Shown: in pieces, positions 4,836 through 13,332 of the stretch
Position numbering within the stretch: position 1 is the stretch's first letter
Layout: every line of letters starts with the position of its first letter
IMG/VR virus record: IMGVR_UViG_3300030012_001236
Location: 1-22,248 of that record
Strand: one strand, 5' to 3'
Origin: a virus
DNA length: 22,248 nucleotides
The notes under the pieces: model-generated
What the model was told of the DNA's origin: nothing
The model's input: only the letters and a program-made list of their open reading frames with translations
Databases searched by the model: none
Translations under genes and position numbers: made by a program

Positions 4836-5371
4836 AGGATCTCTTTCTGAACTTCTTCACAGTTGTTAAATCCTGTATCTGATGAATGATAAAACTGTTG
4901 GCTATTTTTATTTGTTTTTCTGCCATTTGCTTTGTCCCATGTTGACCAGTGACTTGCTACTTCAATACCTACTGAACAACCGCCACTAGGATCATAATTT
5001 AATTGTGCAGTTTCAATGTTGCCCTTAAAAACTTCAATAGTGCCTATTTGTGTTCCTTGATCAAAATAAGTTCTGAAAATTGTTACAGGTCTATCTACAT
5101 ATTGTAAGCCTAACATTGTTTCAATAAAAAATTCACCATCTGTAAATTCTTTAAGGCCATTTACTTGTATTGTAATTTTAGGAACTTCAAAATTCATATT
5201 GTTTTCAAGTTCATCAATGCTTAGTAGTGCGCCTGCTGAACTATATGTTTCACTATTATGCGAAATATTGAAAGGAGCATTAGTTACTTTGAAAACTGTG
5301 CTTGTTTCAATCTTAACAAGTTCATAATATGTAGTTTGTTTTCTTGCTTTAATTTCTGATAATGTTGTCAT
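4820..5371 (-). CDS. DUF2163-like tail hub protein (183 aa)
   Basis: The product begins MTTLSEIKARKQTTYYELVK, has a strand-rich middle (KITIQVNGLKEFTD, RPVTIFRTYFDQGTQIG, IEVFKGNIETAQLNYDPSGG) and ends with HWSTWDKANGRKTNKNSQQF, then YHSSDTGFNNCEEVQKEILW. That end resembles the DUF2163 group (gene transfer agent gp13), in which a W-x-x-N/G-R-x-T stretch precedes a conserved DxGF. Such proteins join the distal tail ring to the tip. Its place between the large distal tail protein and the NlpC/P60-like protein is as in gene transfer agents. It starts with a TAATG overlap. Family placement is by motif and context, not by a search. Confidence 0.65.
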   Translation of the reverse strand: MTTLSEIKARKQTTYYELVKIETSTVFKVTNAPFNISHNSETYSSAGALLSIDELENNMNFEVPKITIQVNGLKEFTDGEFFIETMLGLQYVDRPVTIFRTYFDQGTQIGTIEVFKGNIETAQLNYDPSGGCSVGIEVASHWSTWDKANGRKTNKNSQQFYHSSDTGFNNCEEVQKEILWKPA

Positions 5372-8300
5372 TAGTTGAACTCATCTAAGTCAAATTTTAC
5401 AGTCAAGTAATAATAGTTGTCTGTAGATATTTGATATTCAAAGTTATCTTCACCTAATGTTACAGCAACACTGAATGGATTCTTAAATAACTGTGAGCCG
5501 CTGTTTTGTGCTACTGTTAGTGGGTAAGCAAGTCTTACTCTTGTTTCACCATACTCATTAGCATCAGCATCATGAACTACAACATTGTAACTACCATTAT
5601 TATTACTGGCAAAGATAACAATTTCACCTCTGTTGAATGCTTTTGTTTGATTACTGTCAAAGCCGCCTATTCTAACAACACTATCTCCTACAGCATTTTT
5701 CTTTACAAGTTCAAGAGTTGTATCACTACCTGTATTTGTGTAATTTGCATCAAATATAATAGGGTTACCATCACTATTTCTGTTTATAAACATAAATGGT
5801 AAATTTTGTCCTTGAACAGCATTTGCTACACCTTGAAATTCAGCAAATTGTTGTGGTGTCATTGGTGGGTAAGTTACTTCTAACTGCCACTTTGTAAATC
5901 CTGCTGACCTTGTAAACTTTGTGCCATCTTGTGAAATGTTAGTTGTGCTAGGATGATTTTGAATAATTTTAGCACTAGCTGGTGTAACTGTTCTTGGCCA
6001 TTCTTTATTAGTGTTAAATGTAGGATCAACCCAGTAATCCTGTGTGTCAAAAACATCTTCTGATTCTGCTGTTGTTGTAGCCCTTGGCGCATAAGTGTCT
6101 GCTTTTGATTCAATAATTAGTGCTATGTCATCACCATCAGCATACCTACCTTCAGCATCTACTTCTTCTGTAAGTGTAACACCTGTTAGATAGCCACTTG
6201 AATCTGTTGCTACAGTAAACTGAGCCGCTGTTTCACCTGTGCTTGAATAAGTTGAAACACTACCATCACCAGCACCCCAGTATTCTGTTGTTTTTACTTG
6301 ACCACCTGCTGTTGTTACATTGCTTGTGTTTTGAAATGTGTATTTTTGTGTGCCTGGAAGATACATTGTAACAGTGTCAATTTCATATCTATAGGGCTCA
6401 CTTGTTGCTGGTGCTATTGAACCTGTTGTTGCCGCTGTTAGGGTTGTTCTAGCAATTTGACCAGCATCAGCAGGTGTAAAGTTTTCTACAAGGTCACCTG
6501 TTGTAGCCGCTGATGTTGCATTAGCTACTGTTACACTCATAGTGTTATCATACTGATAATGGAATGGCGCAAAACCAATATGACTTGAAATATTTAAATA
6601 TGTACCTGTATCAACTGTCGCATGTTTATCTGCGAATGTAGTTTCTGATAAACTTGTTGGTAGATGTTCTGTCCAATGATTTTCATACTTAGAACTAAAG
6701 TCCCAACTTGATTGTAATGTTTCATTACCATCTTGTGTAAATGGGTAAGCAGGATGAAATCTTGCGCCTACATCACCAGGATATGCTGTAGCACTAGAAG
6801 GTGTCCATGTTGTCGCTTTGTCAGTCAAAGCATATAACCAAATTGATTCAAAATCACCACTAGCACCATCATTTGTCCAGCTAGATGTAGAGCTATTATA
6901 GTAATGGAATTGACCAGCAACTGCTTCTCTGTTTCTTATAGCAAGATAATCTGTGCCATTATAATTAACAATTACACCTGGTTTAATTTTCTGAAATACT
7001 GGATTAAGTGTTGTGCCACTTGGCGCACCTGACAAAACAGGTCCTACAGCATTTGAATTGCCTGCATTTGTGTCCCATGTGCCATTTTTATGTTGTCCAA
7101 ATGTATGTTTTAAAAATTTTGGAACAAGTAAAACAGTTTTGCCTGAAGGTACATCTGTTGTAGGTGTTTGATCAAACCAAACATTATCAGTTATATCAAG
7201 TGCTACTGATTCAACAGTGTAATCAGGTGTAGAATAATAACCAGCACTAAAAACTGTATCATCCTGAAAGTTCCAACCATTAAGACCTACTGTGTTATAG
7301 TAAGGACTATTAGGAACATCACTACCAGCGCCACCTGTGCCTGTGTCTGTATACTGAAATACTTCATAATAACCATTAGGTACTGTTCCTCCACCGAAGG
7401 AGATATCTCCTGTGTAAACAAACTGATGCACAAACAAGAACCTTTGATCAATGTCACTACCTGAACCACCTGTAATAGTAGCACAGATTAATGGTTGATT
7501 AAGTTCTTTTGTAGTTTTACCTTCAATCCAAGTAGCAAAAGGACTTTTATTATAACCGCCTGAGCCATCACTTGTGTAAGCATAAATTTTCCAGCCATCT
7601 AAGAAATTTGTGCCATCACTATCTAAAAGGAAACTAAATGATCCTGATTCATGTGTGCCTGGTGTAGGAATGTTACCATTAAAAGCATCACCTCTTAATA
7701 TTGAATTGGACTGATATGCTCCGGATAATGTTGTAACTGTCTGCCTACTATGAACACCATCACCATAAAAATCATCTAATGATCCATCAGCATTAACTGC
7801 CATATAATACCCACTGTTAAATGCATTTCCTGAGTATGTTACCATACCATAGTAACCATTTGTTCTTAAAATATCTGTTGATGAACCATCTAAGGTTACA
7901 GGCAATCTAAATTTTGTAAGATCAAAATTTTCTTTATCAATATGTTTGACTCTTGTAAATCCAAAATTACTTAAATCTACTTTATTTGTCAAACCATGAT
8001 CTGTAAAAAGATCATAACCAAAAACATAATAGACTTTGTTAGCATCGATAATTTTTTGTCCTAATATACTAAAGTCAGCTCTGAATGTTTGCATTGAGCC
8101 AGTATTTAAGAATCCTGGTCCTGTAAAACCTAACCTGTTGCTGTTACTACCTAAACTTTTTAGACCAATTATCGGCATGAAAGTATCTGTAGATTCCATA
8201 TGATCAGGTCTACCATAGATGCCTAAACTAGTGCCAGTGCCGGCTAGTGTTGGTGCTCCTACAATATCTTCATTAAGTATATTTTGCAGTGTTTTACTAT

Positions 8301-9444
8301 TACCTATTGTAGCATCAGTGCTAATATAAAATAAATTATCACTAATACCAGTAGGAATAAGGTTGTAAGTGCCTCCTGCTGGACCTAATTTTTTATTCTG
8401 TCCTGTATTTGTAAATGTAATTGTTTGATTATTGTTGCCTGTTGTGGTTTGAAATCCTGTTAAATCAACAATCCATTTTGCTGATGTATCACCTGTTGTG
8501 CCCCACCTGTATTGAAGCGAAGGTACAGCAAGTGTGCCTGTTTGGTTGAATCCTAGCAGATTACTACCACCTGAATCTGTTGATAATTGTAATGTTGTTG
8601 ATGTTTTATTTTGAACATAATAACTTTGTCCATTATGTATTGTGTAATCATTATTGAAGTTACTTAAATCTACAAGATCACCATTGTTAAATGGATGACT
8701 TGAAAATGTTAGTGTAAAAGGATCAAGCAAATTACTGCTAGAAATACTTGCATTTTTAAGGTCATAGAATCTAACATAAGGTCCGCTTGAACTACCTACT
8801 TTTAGTTTAAGTGTGCCATTACTAGCATTGCTAACATCACTTGCAAAATAATCTGCATTATCAATATCTGCCCAAGTGCCATTCATACCTGAAATAGTAA
8901 CTTTCATACCATTTTCAAATTCATGTGCGCCTGATACAGTTACAAGAGCACTTGTAGTATCTACATTTGCGGCTGTAATTGTTTCACTGTCAATTAGTTT
9001 CTTAGTTGCTACAACAAGAGGATTGTCATAAAATGTTCTCATGTTTAGTTCAGCATTTGCGCCTGTTAAACTATCAAAATAATTAACAAACTTACTGCTG
9101 TTTTCTAGTAGTAATTGTGGTGATGTATTACCGCCATAAGAAATAGGCCAGTTAAACAAATTATTATCTTTTAGGTCCTTAAATCTACCATGCAGTCCTG
9201 TATCTGCTAGATATACAGTCCCGCTACCAGTAGGTGTGCCCGATGCTGTGAAACTTTGTCCTACATTATTGTTTGAACTTCCTACAGTAGTATAATCTGT
9301 TGTGCCTACTGTTTTAATTACACATTTGTCACCACTTACAATATCTGTTGCATTTATTGTGCCAGCAACATATGTAGGATTTATAAATTTTATTGGTTCA
9401 CTACCATTGCTAGGATAAGTGAATAAATTTTTCATAGTTGCCAT
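5371..9444 (-). CDS. Giant distal tail / receptor-binding protein (1357 aa)
   Basis: The N-terminus contains a motif frequent in marine phage virion proteins (VGTTDYTTVGSSNNNVGQSF, about residues 46-65). The long middle is rich in Thr, Ser, Gly, Asn and aromatic residues with few charges, as in beta-rich fibres. The C-terminal part (about 1140-1357) contains KWQLEVTYPPMTPQQFAEFQ and LPFMFINRNSDGNPIIFD and ends YYYLTVKFDLDEFN. This resembles distal-tail (Dit-like) domains, in which a strand with PMT/xxQ precedes a loop and a closing beta strand. The gene lies between tape measure and DUF2163-like hub, the Dit position. A usual Dit has about 200 to 300 residues, so this is a greatly enlarged protein that probably carries receptor or glycan-binding regions. 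Both ends overlap neighbours by TAATG. Confidence 0.65.
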   Translation of the reverse strand: MATMKNLFTYPSNGSEPIKFINPTYVAGTINATDIVSGDKCVIKTVGTTDYTTVGSSNNNVGQSFTASGTPTGSGTVYLADTGLHGRFKDLKDNNLFNWPISYGGNTSPQLLLENSSKFVNYFDSLTGANAELNMRTFYDNPLVVATKKLIDSETITAANVDTTSALVTVSGAHEFENGMKVTISGMNGTWADIDNADYFASDVSNASNGTLKLKVGSSSGPYVRFYDLKNASISSSNLLDPFTLTFSSHPFNNGDLVDLSNFNNDYTIHNGQSYYVQNKTSTTLQLSTDSGGSNLLGFNQTGTLAVPSLQYRWGTTGDTSAKWIVDLTGFQTTTGNNNQTITFTNTGQNKKLGPAGGTYNLIPTGISDNLFYISTDATIGNSKTLQNILNEDIVGAPTLAGTGTSLGIYGRPDHMESTDTFMPIIGLKSLGSNSNRLGFTGPGFLNTGSMQTFRADFSILGQKIIDANKVYYVFGYDLFTDHGLTNKVDLSNFGFTRVKHIDKENFDLTKFRLPVTLDGSSTDILRTNGYYGMVTYSGNAFNSGYYMAVNADGSLDDFYGDGVHSRQTVTTLSGAYQSNSILRGDAFNGNIPTPGTHESGSFSFLLDSDGTNFLDGWKIYAYTSDGSGGYNKSPFATWIEGKTTKELNQPLICATITGGSGSDIDQRFLFVHQFVYTGDISFGGGTVPNGYYEVFQYTDTGTGGAGSDVPNSPYYNTVGLNGWNFQDDTVFSAGYYSTPDYTVESVALDITDNVWFDQTPTTDVPSGKTVLLVPKFLKHTFGQHKNGTWDTNAGNSNAVGPVLSGAPSGTTLNPVFQKIKPGVIVNYNGTDYLAIRNREAVAGQFHYYNSSTSSWTNDGASGDFESIWLYALTDKATTWTPSSATAYPGDVGARFHPAYPFTQDGNETLQSSWDFSSKYENHWTEHLPTSLSETTFADKHATVDTGTYLNISSHIGFAPFHYQYDNTMSVTVANATSAATTGDLVENFTPADAGQIARTTLTAATTGSIAPATSEPYRYEIDTVTMYLPGTQKYTFQNTSNVTTAGGQVKTTEYWGAGDGSVSTYSSTGETAAQFTVATDSSGYLTGVTLTEEVDAEGRYADGDDIALIIESKADTYAPRATTTAESEDVFDTQDYWVDPTFNTNKEWPRTVTPASAKIIQNHPSTTNISQDGTKFTRSAGFTKWQLEVTYPPMTPQQFAEFQGVANAVQGQNLPFMFINRNSDGNPIIFDANYTNTGSDTTLELVKKNAVGDSVVRIGGFDSNQTKAFNRGEIVIFASNNNGSYNVVVHDADANEYGETRVRLAYPLTVAQNSGSQLFKNPFSVAVTLGEDNFEYQISTDNYYYLTVKFDLDEFN

Positions 9445-11192
9445 TAGTAAATGCCCTGCCTTCCTCTTCTTGTGTAAGCATTTTGTATAATGCCTTCAAT
9501 TTGTTTCTTGTTGTCTAACAGAAACTGTGTTCCTGTTTGTGTGTCTATAGCATTAATGTTGAATACAACTTGTGTTGTGCCACCTGCTTGATCCATTGGT
9601 GTAATGTTTGCTGGTCCACTAATAAGTTCAGGTCCGCTTTCACCAACAATACCTACTTTGCCTGCACTTAGGTATCCGCCTTGGCTAAAGAAGCCACCGA
9701 AAATAGATCCTATGCCTGAGAATATACTGCTGAAGAAGCCACCGCCTCCTCCGCCAAACATGCCACCTATTGAACTAAAGATGCCACTAAATGCACCTGA
9801 CAAGCCACTGCCTGAACTTAGTGCTTCTGTCAGTATGTTTGTCATTGTTCGCTTGAAGAAACCTTCAAAATCTGACAATGTAATTTTGCCATCATCTAAG
9901 GCACTTACAAGTGTATCTGCAAAGTCCTGTATACCATCTGCGGCTTGTGATGTTGCTTCATTTGTTGTTTCAACCATGCCCTGTTGCATTCTTTCGAACT
10001 CTCTTAGGACATCTCTGACCATATCAGGAACAATAGACCCGCCAACAACTTTTTCATACATGTCACCGAAAAAGCCTTTAACACTATTAGTCATGTCCTT
10101 TGCTTTTGTTGTAACAGCATCGCCCATTGCATCGAATGTGCCAACAACATCATCTTTTAGTGCTTTTGCTTTGTCAAATATTGCTTGTAAACTATCTGCA
10201 ACACCCTGAAAGAATTCTATAATACTTTTTACAATGCCTACAAGTCCATCGAATGCCGCCTTAAGTCCTGGTAAAGCTGATTCTACAAGAGGTGTAATTG
10301 CTGTTGCAATGTGTCCTAATACTTCAAATACTGATTCTAATACAGGAAATACTAGGTCTGTTAGGACTGTGCCTATTAGACTGAACACTGGTTGTAGTGT
10401 TTCAAATGCACCCTGCACTTTTTCTATAATTGCAGGCATGTTAGCCATAATATCTTCTGAAAGTTTTACAAGGTGTGGTAGTAAAGGTGTAATAGCATCA
10501 GTAAGTAACTGACCCATACCCTCTTTTAATCTACCTATGTTGTCATTGAATACTTCTGCATTTTCTGCGGCATCTAAACTTACAATGTTACTATTTGCTT
10601 CAACATCAGCAAGTGTACTTGCTAAACCTTCTGCTGTTGTGTTTAGACTTGCAAACTGTTGTTGAATAACTGGTCCTGCTCGACCACCTACAACTTTTGC
10701 AAATTCTTCTGTTGATATCTGACCACTGTTGAGTGCATTGATCATAGCCTCAAGTGCAGATGCACCATCAACCATTTTACCATTTGCATCTAGGATACTA
10801 TCTCCTAGTTTGTCAGTTATTTCTTTAAAACTTTTACTACCTTCAAGACCTTTTTGTAGTCTGTTTGAAGTTTGTAGCATAGCCCTGTCGAATGTGCCGG
10901 CATCAACACCTGCTTCATTCATTGCTTGTTTTAGGACTTGAAAGCCCTGAAATGCATCATTACTAGCCGCCGCACCTGCCATTCTTGCAGATTTTGCAAG
11001 AGCATCCATGCTGTCGATTGTTTCTGTAACTTTGCCTATTGTTGCACTTATAGCAAAAGCGCCTGCCGCGGCCGCGAATGCCGCTTTAACTTTTCCTGCA
11101 GATATACCTAAGCCAGCTAGGCCTTTGTCAATAGAACTAAATGCGCCTTTAGTATTATCTTGTGCAGTGATGTTAATATTATAGTCAGCCAT
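9444..11192 (-). CDS. Tape measure protein (582 aa)
   Basis: The product sets tail length and is ejected with the DNA. It starts MADYNINITAQDNTKGAFSS, typical of tape measures, with an Ala-rich helix (AFAAAAGAFAISATIG). A region of long helices with hydrophobic stretches follows (LVFPVLESVFEVLGHIATAI, LVGIVKSIIEFFQGVADSLQ), then a Gly/Phe-rich segment (about 470-505). The C-terminal domain at 505-582 (GGYLSAGKVGIVGESGPELI) is the lambda-H type ending. At roughly 1.5 angstrom per residue the tail would be about 87 nm, which is an inference from other phages. The gene starts one base after the T-frame stop of the chaperone gene and ends in a TAATG overlap. Confidence 0.9.
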   Translation of the reverse strand: MADYNINITAQDNTKGAFSSIDKGLAGLGISAGKVKAAFAAAAGAFAISATIGKVTETIDSMDALAKSARMAGAAASNDAFQGFQVLKQAMNEAGVDAGTFDRAMLQTSNRLQKGLEGSKSFKEITDKLGDSILDANGKMVDGASALEAMINALNSGQISTEEFAKVVGGRAGPVIQQQFASLNTTAEGLASTLADVEANSNIVSLDAAENAEVFNDNIGRLKEGMGQLLTDAITPLLPHLVKLSEDIMANMPAIIEKVQGAFETLQPVFSLIGTVLTDLVFPVLESVFEVLGHIATAITPLVESALPGLKAAFDGLVGIVKSIIEFFQGVADSLQAIFDKAKALKDDVVGTFDAMGDAVTTKAKDMTNSVKGFFGDMYEKVVGGSIVPDMVRDVLREFERMQQGMVETTNEATSQAADGIQDFADTLVSALDDGKITLSDFEGFFKRTMTNILTEALSSGSGLSGAFSGIFSSIGGMFGGGGGGFFSSIFSGIGSIFGGFFSQGGYLSAGKVGIVGESGPELISGPANITPMDQAGGTTQVVFNINAIDTQTGTQFLLDNKKQIEGIIQNAYTRRGRQGIY

Positions 11193-11710
11193 CTATCTAG
11201 TTCTCCCCCGAGTCATCTGCTTTTGCTTCTGCTGTTGGGCTATGTATGCATAATATTTAGCCCACCCTTTTAACTCCAGAGTGGACACATTTTCCATTAC
11301 CCATTCTACAGTTTGGCCTAATGTTTCAGCCAGTTTGAACAGGAACAGTGTATCTGTGTCCTGAGTTAGTTTCCCAGGTTTGCTTCAGCCTCATCAGTTG
11401 CTTTGTTCATAGTTGTTACAATCTTTGTTACAACTTCTGGATCAACTTCATTCATTAAAAAAACAAATTCAGCCTGTTGAAACATTGCTGAGCCATCTTC
11501 TTTTTTGGCTCTTACAATTAGTGTTTGCACTAATGCTTCTACTAGCTGACCTTTGTTGTGTAATTCAAAAATCTTTGTTTGTTCTTTCAGTGTCATTATA
11601 GGTTTAAAGTAAATTGTTGTGTCCCATTGTGGAACTTCAATTGACTTTAGTCCTACTGCAAGTTGCTCTTTAAAGTGAGTGCTTGCTTTTTGTAATACTG
11701 GATTCTTCAT
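11193..11710 (-). CDS. Tail assembly chaperone, frameshifted long form (G-T type, 172 aa)
   Basis: Ribosomes that slip back one base on G-GGA-AAC (11375-11369) pass the stop of the short form and add 58 residues, starting LTQDTDTLFLFKLAETLGQT and including LELKGWAKYYAYIAQQQKQK. This T-like part has no start codon of its own and is the classic partner of lambda gpG. The extra domain contacts the tail tube protein and the tape measure during tail assembly. The T-frame stop TAG (11195) touches the ATG of the tape measure gene. The slippery site, the missing start and the position before the tape measure all agree, so confidence is high although the shift is not measured. Confidence 0.85.
11366..11710 (-). 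CDS. Tail assembly chaperone, short form (G type, 114 aa)
   Basis: The normal-frame product is a helical protein with MTLKEQTKIFELHNKGQLVE and FVFLMNEVDPEVVTKIVTTM, like the G proteins that coat the tape measure before tail tube polymerisation. Its last two codons, GGA AAC, form the slippery site and its TAA stop follows at once. Lambda uses the near-identical GGGAAAG. The ATG lies next to the stop of the upstream gene. Most ribosomes should make this short form, with a minority making the long form. Confidence 0.85.
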   Translation of the reverse strand: MKNPVLQKASTHFKEQLAVGLKSIEVPQWDTTIYFKPIMTLKEQTKIFELHNKGQLVEALVQTLIVRAKKEDGSAMFQQAEFVFLMNEVDPEVVTKIVTTMNKATDEAEANLGN

Positions 11711-12001
11711 TTATTTTTTCCTTGTTCTGTTTAGTGCAGGTTCAACAATACCCCTTGGTGCTTGTCTACTTGTGCCCTCATCTAACACACCTATATAAGG
11801 AACATTGTTTTTAGCAATGGGTACAGGTCTACCTGAGCCTGCAACTCCTTTCCTAAATGTGCTTTGCCAACCATTTCTGGCTCTGCCAGTTCTTATGGGG
11901 GTGGTTGCTCTTAATTGTACAAGATATTGTTGCACAAATGTAGACAGATCAGTGTCTATCTCAGTTCTTAACTGTTTTATAGTTTGTCCTGATGTTGCCA
12001 C
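11711..12001 (-). CDS. HK97 gp10-like tail completion / neck protein (96 aa)
   Basis: The product has the family signature TPIRTGRARNGWQSTF followed by NNVPYIGVLDEGTSRQAPRG and a final EPALNR. In HK97 gp10-like proteins this TGRxxxxW ... YxxxLxxGTSxQAPxG pattern marks neck or tail-completion proteins that join head and tail. The start is a GTG (12001) with AAAGGA 7 bases before it; no better ATG is available. It lies after the tail tube gene, whereas such genes usually come before tail terminator and tube, so the order is swapped here. Its length is a little short for the family (about 110 to 140 residues). Confidence 0.72.
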   Translation of the reverse strand: MATSGQTIKQLRTEIDTDLSTFVQQYLVQLRATTPIRTGRARNGWQSTFRKGVAGSGRPVPIAKNNVPYIGVLDEGTSRQAPRGIVEPALNRTRKK

Positions 12002-12019
12002 TGACCTATCCTTTAGTTT

Positions 12020-12424
12020 TTAAGCCGCCGCATCTGAATCGATGGTTAAGCCGCCTGTCCCTTGAAGTGAAACACTTGCTGTTGCTAGTTCGCCTACAGT
12101 TGAGCTGTATTCGATAGCAGTAACAATGCCTGTTCCTGTCATCTTCGCAGGAGTGCCATCATTGTCCCAGTAGAAAGCACAAGATGCCTCTTGTCCAATG
12201 GTGAAAGCCTCATCAACTGAAGCATTACTGTCTCCACTAGCAGTCCAAATAACTTCTGCGGAGCCTTCCCATACTTTCAATCCATTACAGAATGTGCGGT
12301 ATGATGTGCCCATCACAGTTTTATCAAGAACTTCCTGGGTATGTGTAACAGTCCAAGCAGTGATTTCAGCAACAGTGTTGCTTCCAAACTCCATGGCGCC
12401 TGTTGTTCCGGTATAGCATGCCAT
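12020..12424 (-). CDS. Major tail tube protein (134 aa)
   Basis: The product starts MACYTGTTGAMEFGSNTVAE and is beta-rich, with ITAWTVTHTQEVLDKTVMGT, then CNGLKVWEGSAEVIWTASGD, and a C-terminal strand GELATASVSLQGTGGLTI. This strand-turn pattern with a central W-E-G fits the small tail tube proteins of siphoviruses, which stack as hexamers. It is placed between the tail terminator and the chaperone pair, as expected. Its leader, AAGGGTAAAATATTATGGC, is identical to that of the major capsid gene, fitting a need for very high expression of both. Confidence 0.78.
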   Translation of the reverse strand: MACYTGTTGAMEFGSNTVAEITAWTVTHTQEVLDKTVMGTSYRTFCNGLKVWEGSAEVIWTASGDSNASVDEAFTIGQEASCAFYWDNDGTPAKMTGTGIVTAIEYSSTVGELATASVSLQGTGGLTIDSDAAA

Positions 12425-12438
12425 AATATTTTACCCTT
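12420..12438 (-). promoter_or_regulatory. 19-base leader of the tail tube gene, identical to the capsid leader
   Basis: The minus strand reads AAGGGTAAAATATTATGGC, including the ATG. The same 19 bases precede the major capsid gene at 14144-14162. AAGGG serves as the ribosome site. Confidence 0.6.
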
Positions 12439-12443
12439 CTAAA

Positions 12444-12863
12444 TTATATATTGAAACAATATTCAACAGTGAATATCGCCCTACAACTAGCATAAGGCTC
12501 AGTCTCGCCTAGTTCTACTAGTTCAATTCTAGTCAAATTGCAATCCTTTGCATGACCACCTAGAGTTTTGTCTTGTGCAATATGCTCTTCAATGTGATCT
12601 ACAACTATGTTTCTTTGTCTATCTCTTTCCTTACCTGCTACAACAATTACACAATTAATTTGCATAATGCTTCGCATCAATCTTGTTGCACCCATAGTAA
12701 GATTTTCTCTATCTTCATCTACAGTTTCAACATAGACTGCTGGGAAACCTGTTTTAGGTAATTCAGAAATAATTATAGGATCTCTCTGAACAACACCAAG
12801 TTTTGTAGTCTTCATGTTCTTCAGTTGCTTAACAAATTCATTAACAACATCTTCTCTAGCCAT
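12444..12863 (-). CDS. Tail terminator protein (139 aa)
   Basis: The product begins MAREDVVNEFVKQLKNMKTT and contains SELPKTGFPAVYVETVDEDR, a strand MRSIMQINCVIVVAGKERDR, a helix RQRNIVVDHIEEHIAQDKTL and a final LGETEPYASCRAIFTVEYCF. This alternating fold is typical of tail terminators (lambda gpU type), which cap the tail tube and join it to the head. Its place just before the tail tube gene supports this. It begins with a TAATG overlap with the connector gene. A head-closure protein of similar size is the main alternative. Confidence 0.62.
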   Translation of the reverse strand: MAREDVVNEFVKQLKNMKTTKLGVVQRDPIIISELPKTGFPAVYVETVDEDRENLTMGATRLMRSIMQINCVIVVAGKERDRQRNIVVDHIEEHIAQDKTLGGHAKDCNLTRIELVELGETEPYASCRAIFTVEYCFNI

Positions 12864-13279
12864 TAGCGATACAACCTATCCATAGTAAGTCTTTCTACTT
12901 CTTCAGAAGAAACACTACCATCATTGTTATGGTCATAATCTACACCAATACCAAATTGCACAGCAAACTCTTCTGCAAATCGCTCTTTATAAAACTCTAA
13001 TTGATTATAAAAAGGATCTCCTTCAGGTCTAAATGTGCTTAATTTAGGTAGGATGTAAGTATACAATGCTTTATACACTGTTGCTTTTGTCCATTGAGAT
13101 TCAGTTAATTTTGTTTTGTCAAACTTGGAAGGATCCTCATATCTGTTCCACCAGGTCATTCTAATTTGATTGACAACATCTGTCTCAGCCTTAGCTAAGT
13201 CAGGCGACCAATCATCTACTCCCTGATCGAACACTTCAGGAACATATTCATGTATATTTTCATTAACAGCAAATGCCAT
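12863..13279 (-). CDS. Head-tail connector / adaptor protein with EF-hand-like loop (138 aa)
   Basis: The gene follows the major capsid gene, the usual place for the adaptor ring that sits under the portal (HK97 gp6 group). The product is mostly helical: LAKAETDVVNQIRMTWWNRY, SQWTKATVYKALYTYILPKL, DPFYNQLEFYKERFAEEFAV. Near its end, residues 116-127 read DHNNDGSVSSEE, which meets the EF-hand loop rule (acidic or Asn at 1, 3 and 5, Gly at 6, hydrophobic at 8, Glu at 12), so a calcium ion may stabilise it. GGAGGA lies shortly before the ATG. A hairpin separates it from the capsid gene, so its expression may be lower. Confidence 0.62.
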   Translation of the reverse strand: MAFAVNENIHEYVPEVFDQGVDDWSPDLAKAETDVVNQIRMTWWNRYEDPSKFDKTKLTESQWTKATVYKALYTYILPKLSTFRPEGDPFYNQLEFYKERFAEEFAVQFGIGVDYDHNNDGSVSSEEVERLTMDRLYR

Positions 13280-13298
13280 TTCAATCCTCCAGTTTATT

Positions 13299-13322
13299 GG
13301 AAGAGGACATAAGCCCTCTTCC
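13299..13322 (-). terminator. Hairpin after the major capsid gene
   Basis: On the minus strand GGAAGAGG and CCTCTTCC form a perfect 8-bp stem around an 8-base loop, 11 bases after the capsid stop. It is followed by AATAAACTGG without a U-tract. It may end some transcripts or shield the capsid message from 3' decay, as is common after phage capsid genes. Confidence 0.5.
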
Positions 13323-13332
13323 TAGTAGTCTA

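Noticed and set aside
9604-10209. Long plus-strand open frame opposite the tape measure gene
   Set aside because: It is antisense to a clear tape measure gene, Pro/Ser-rich in a way typical of shadow frames, and has no promoter or ribosome site.
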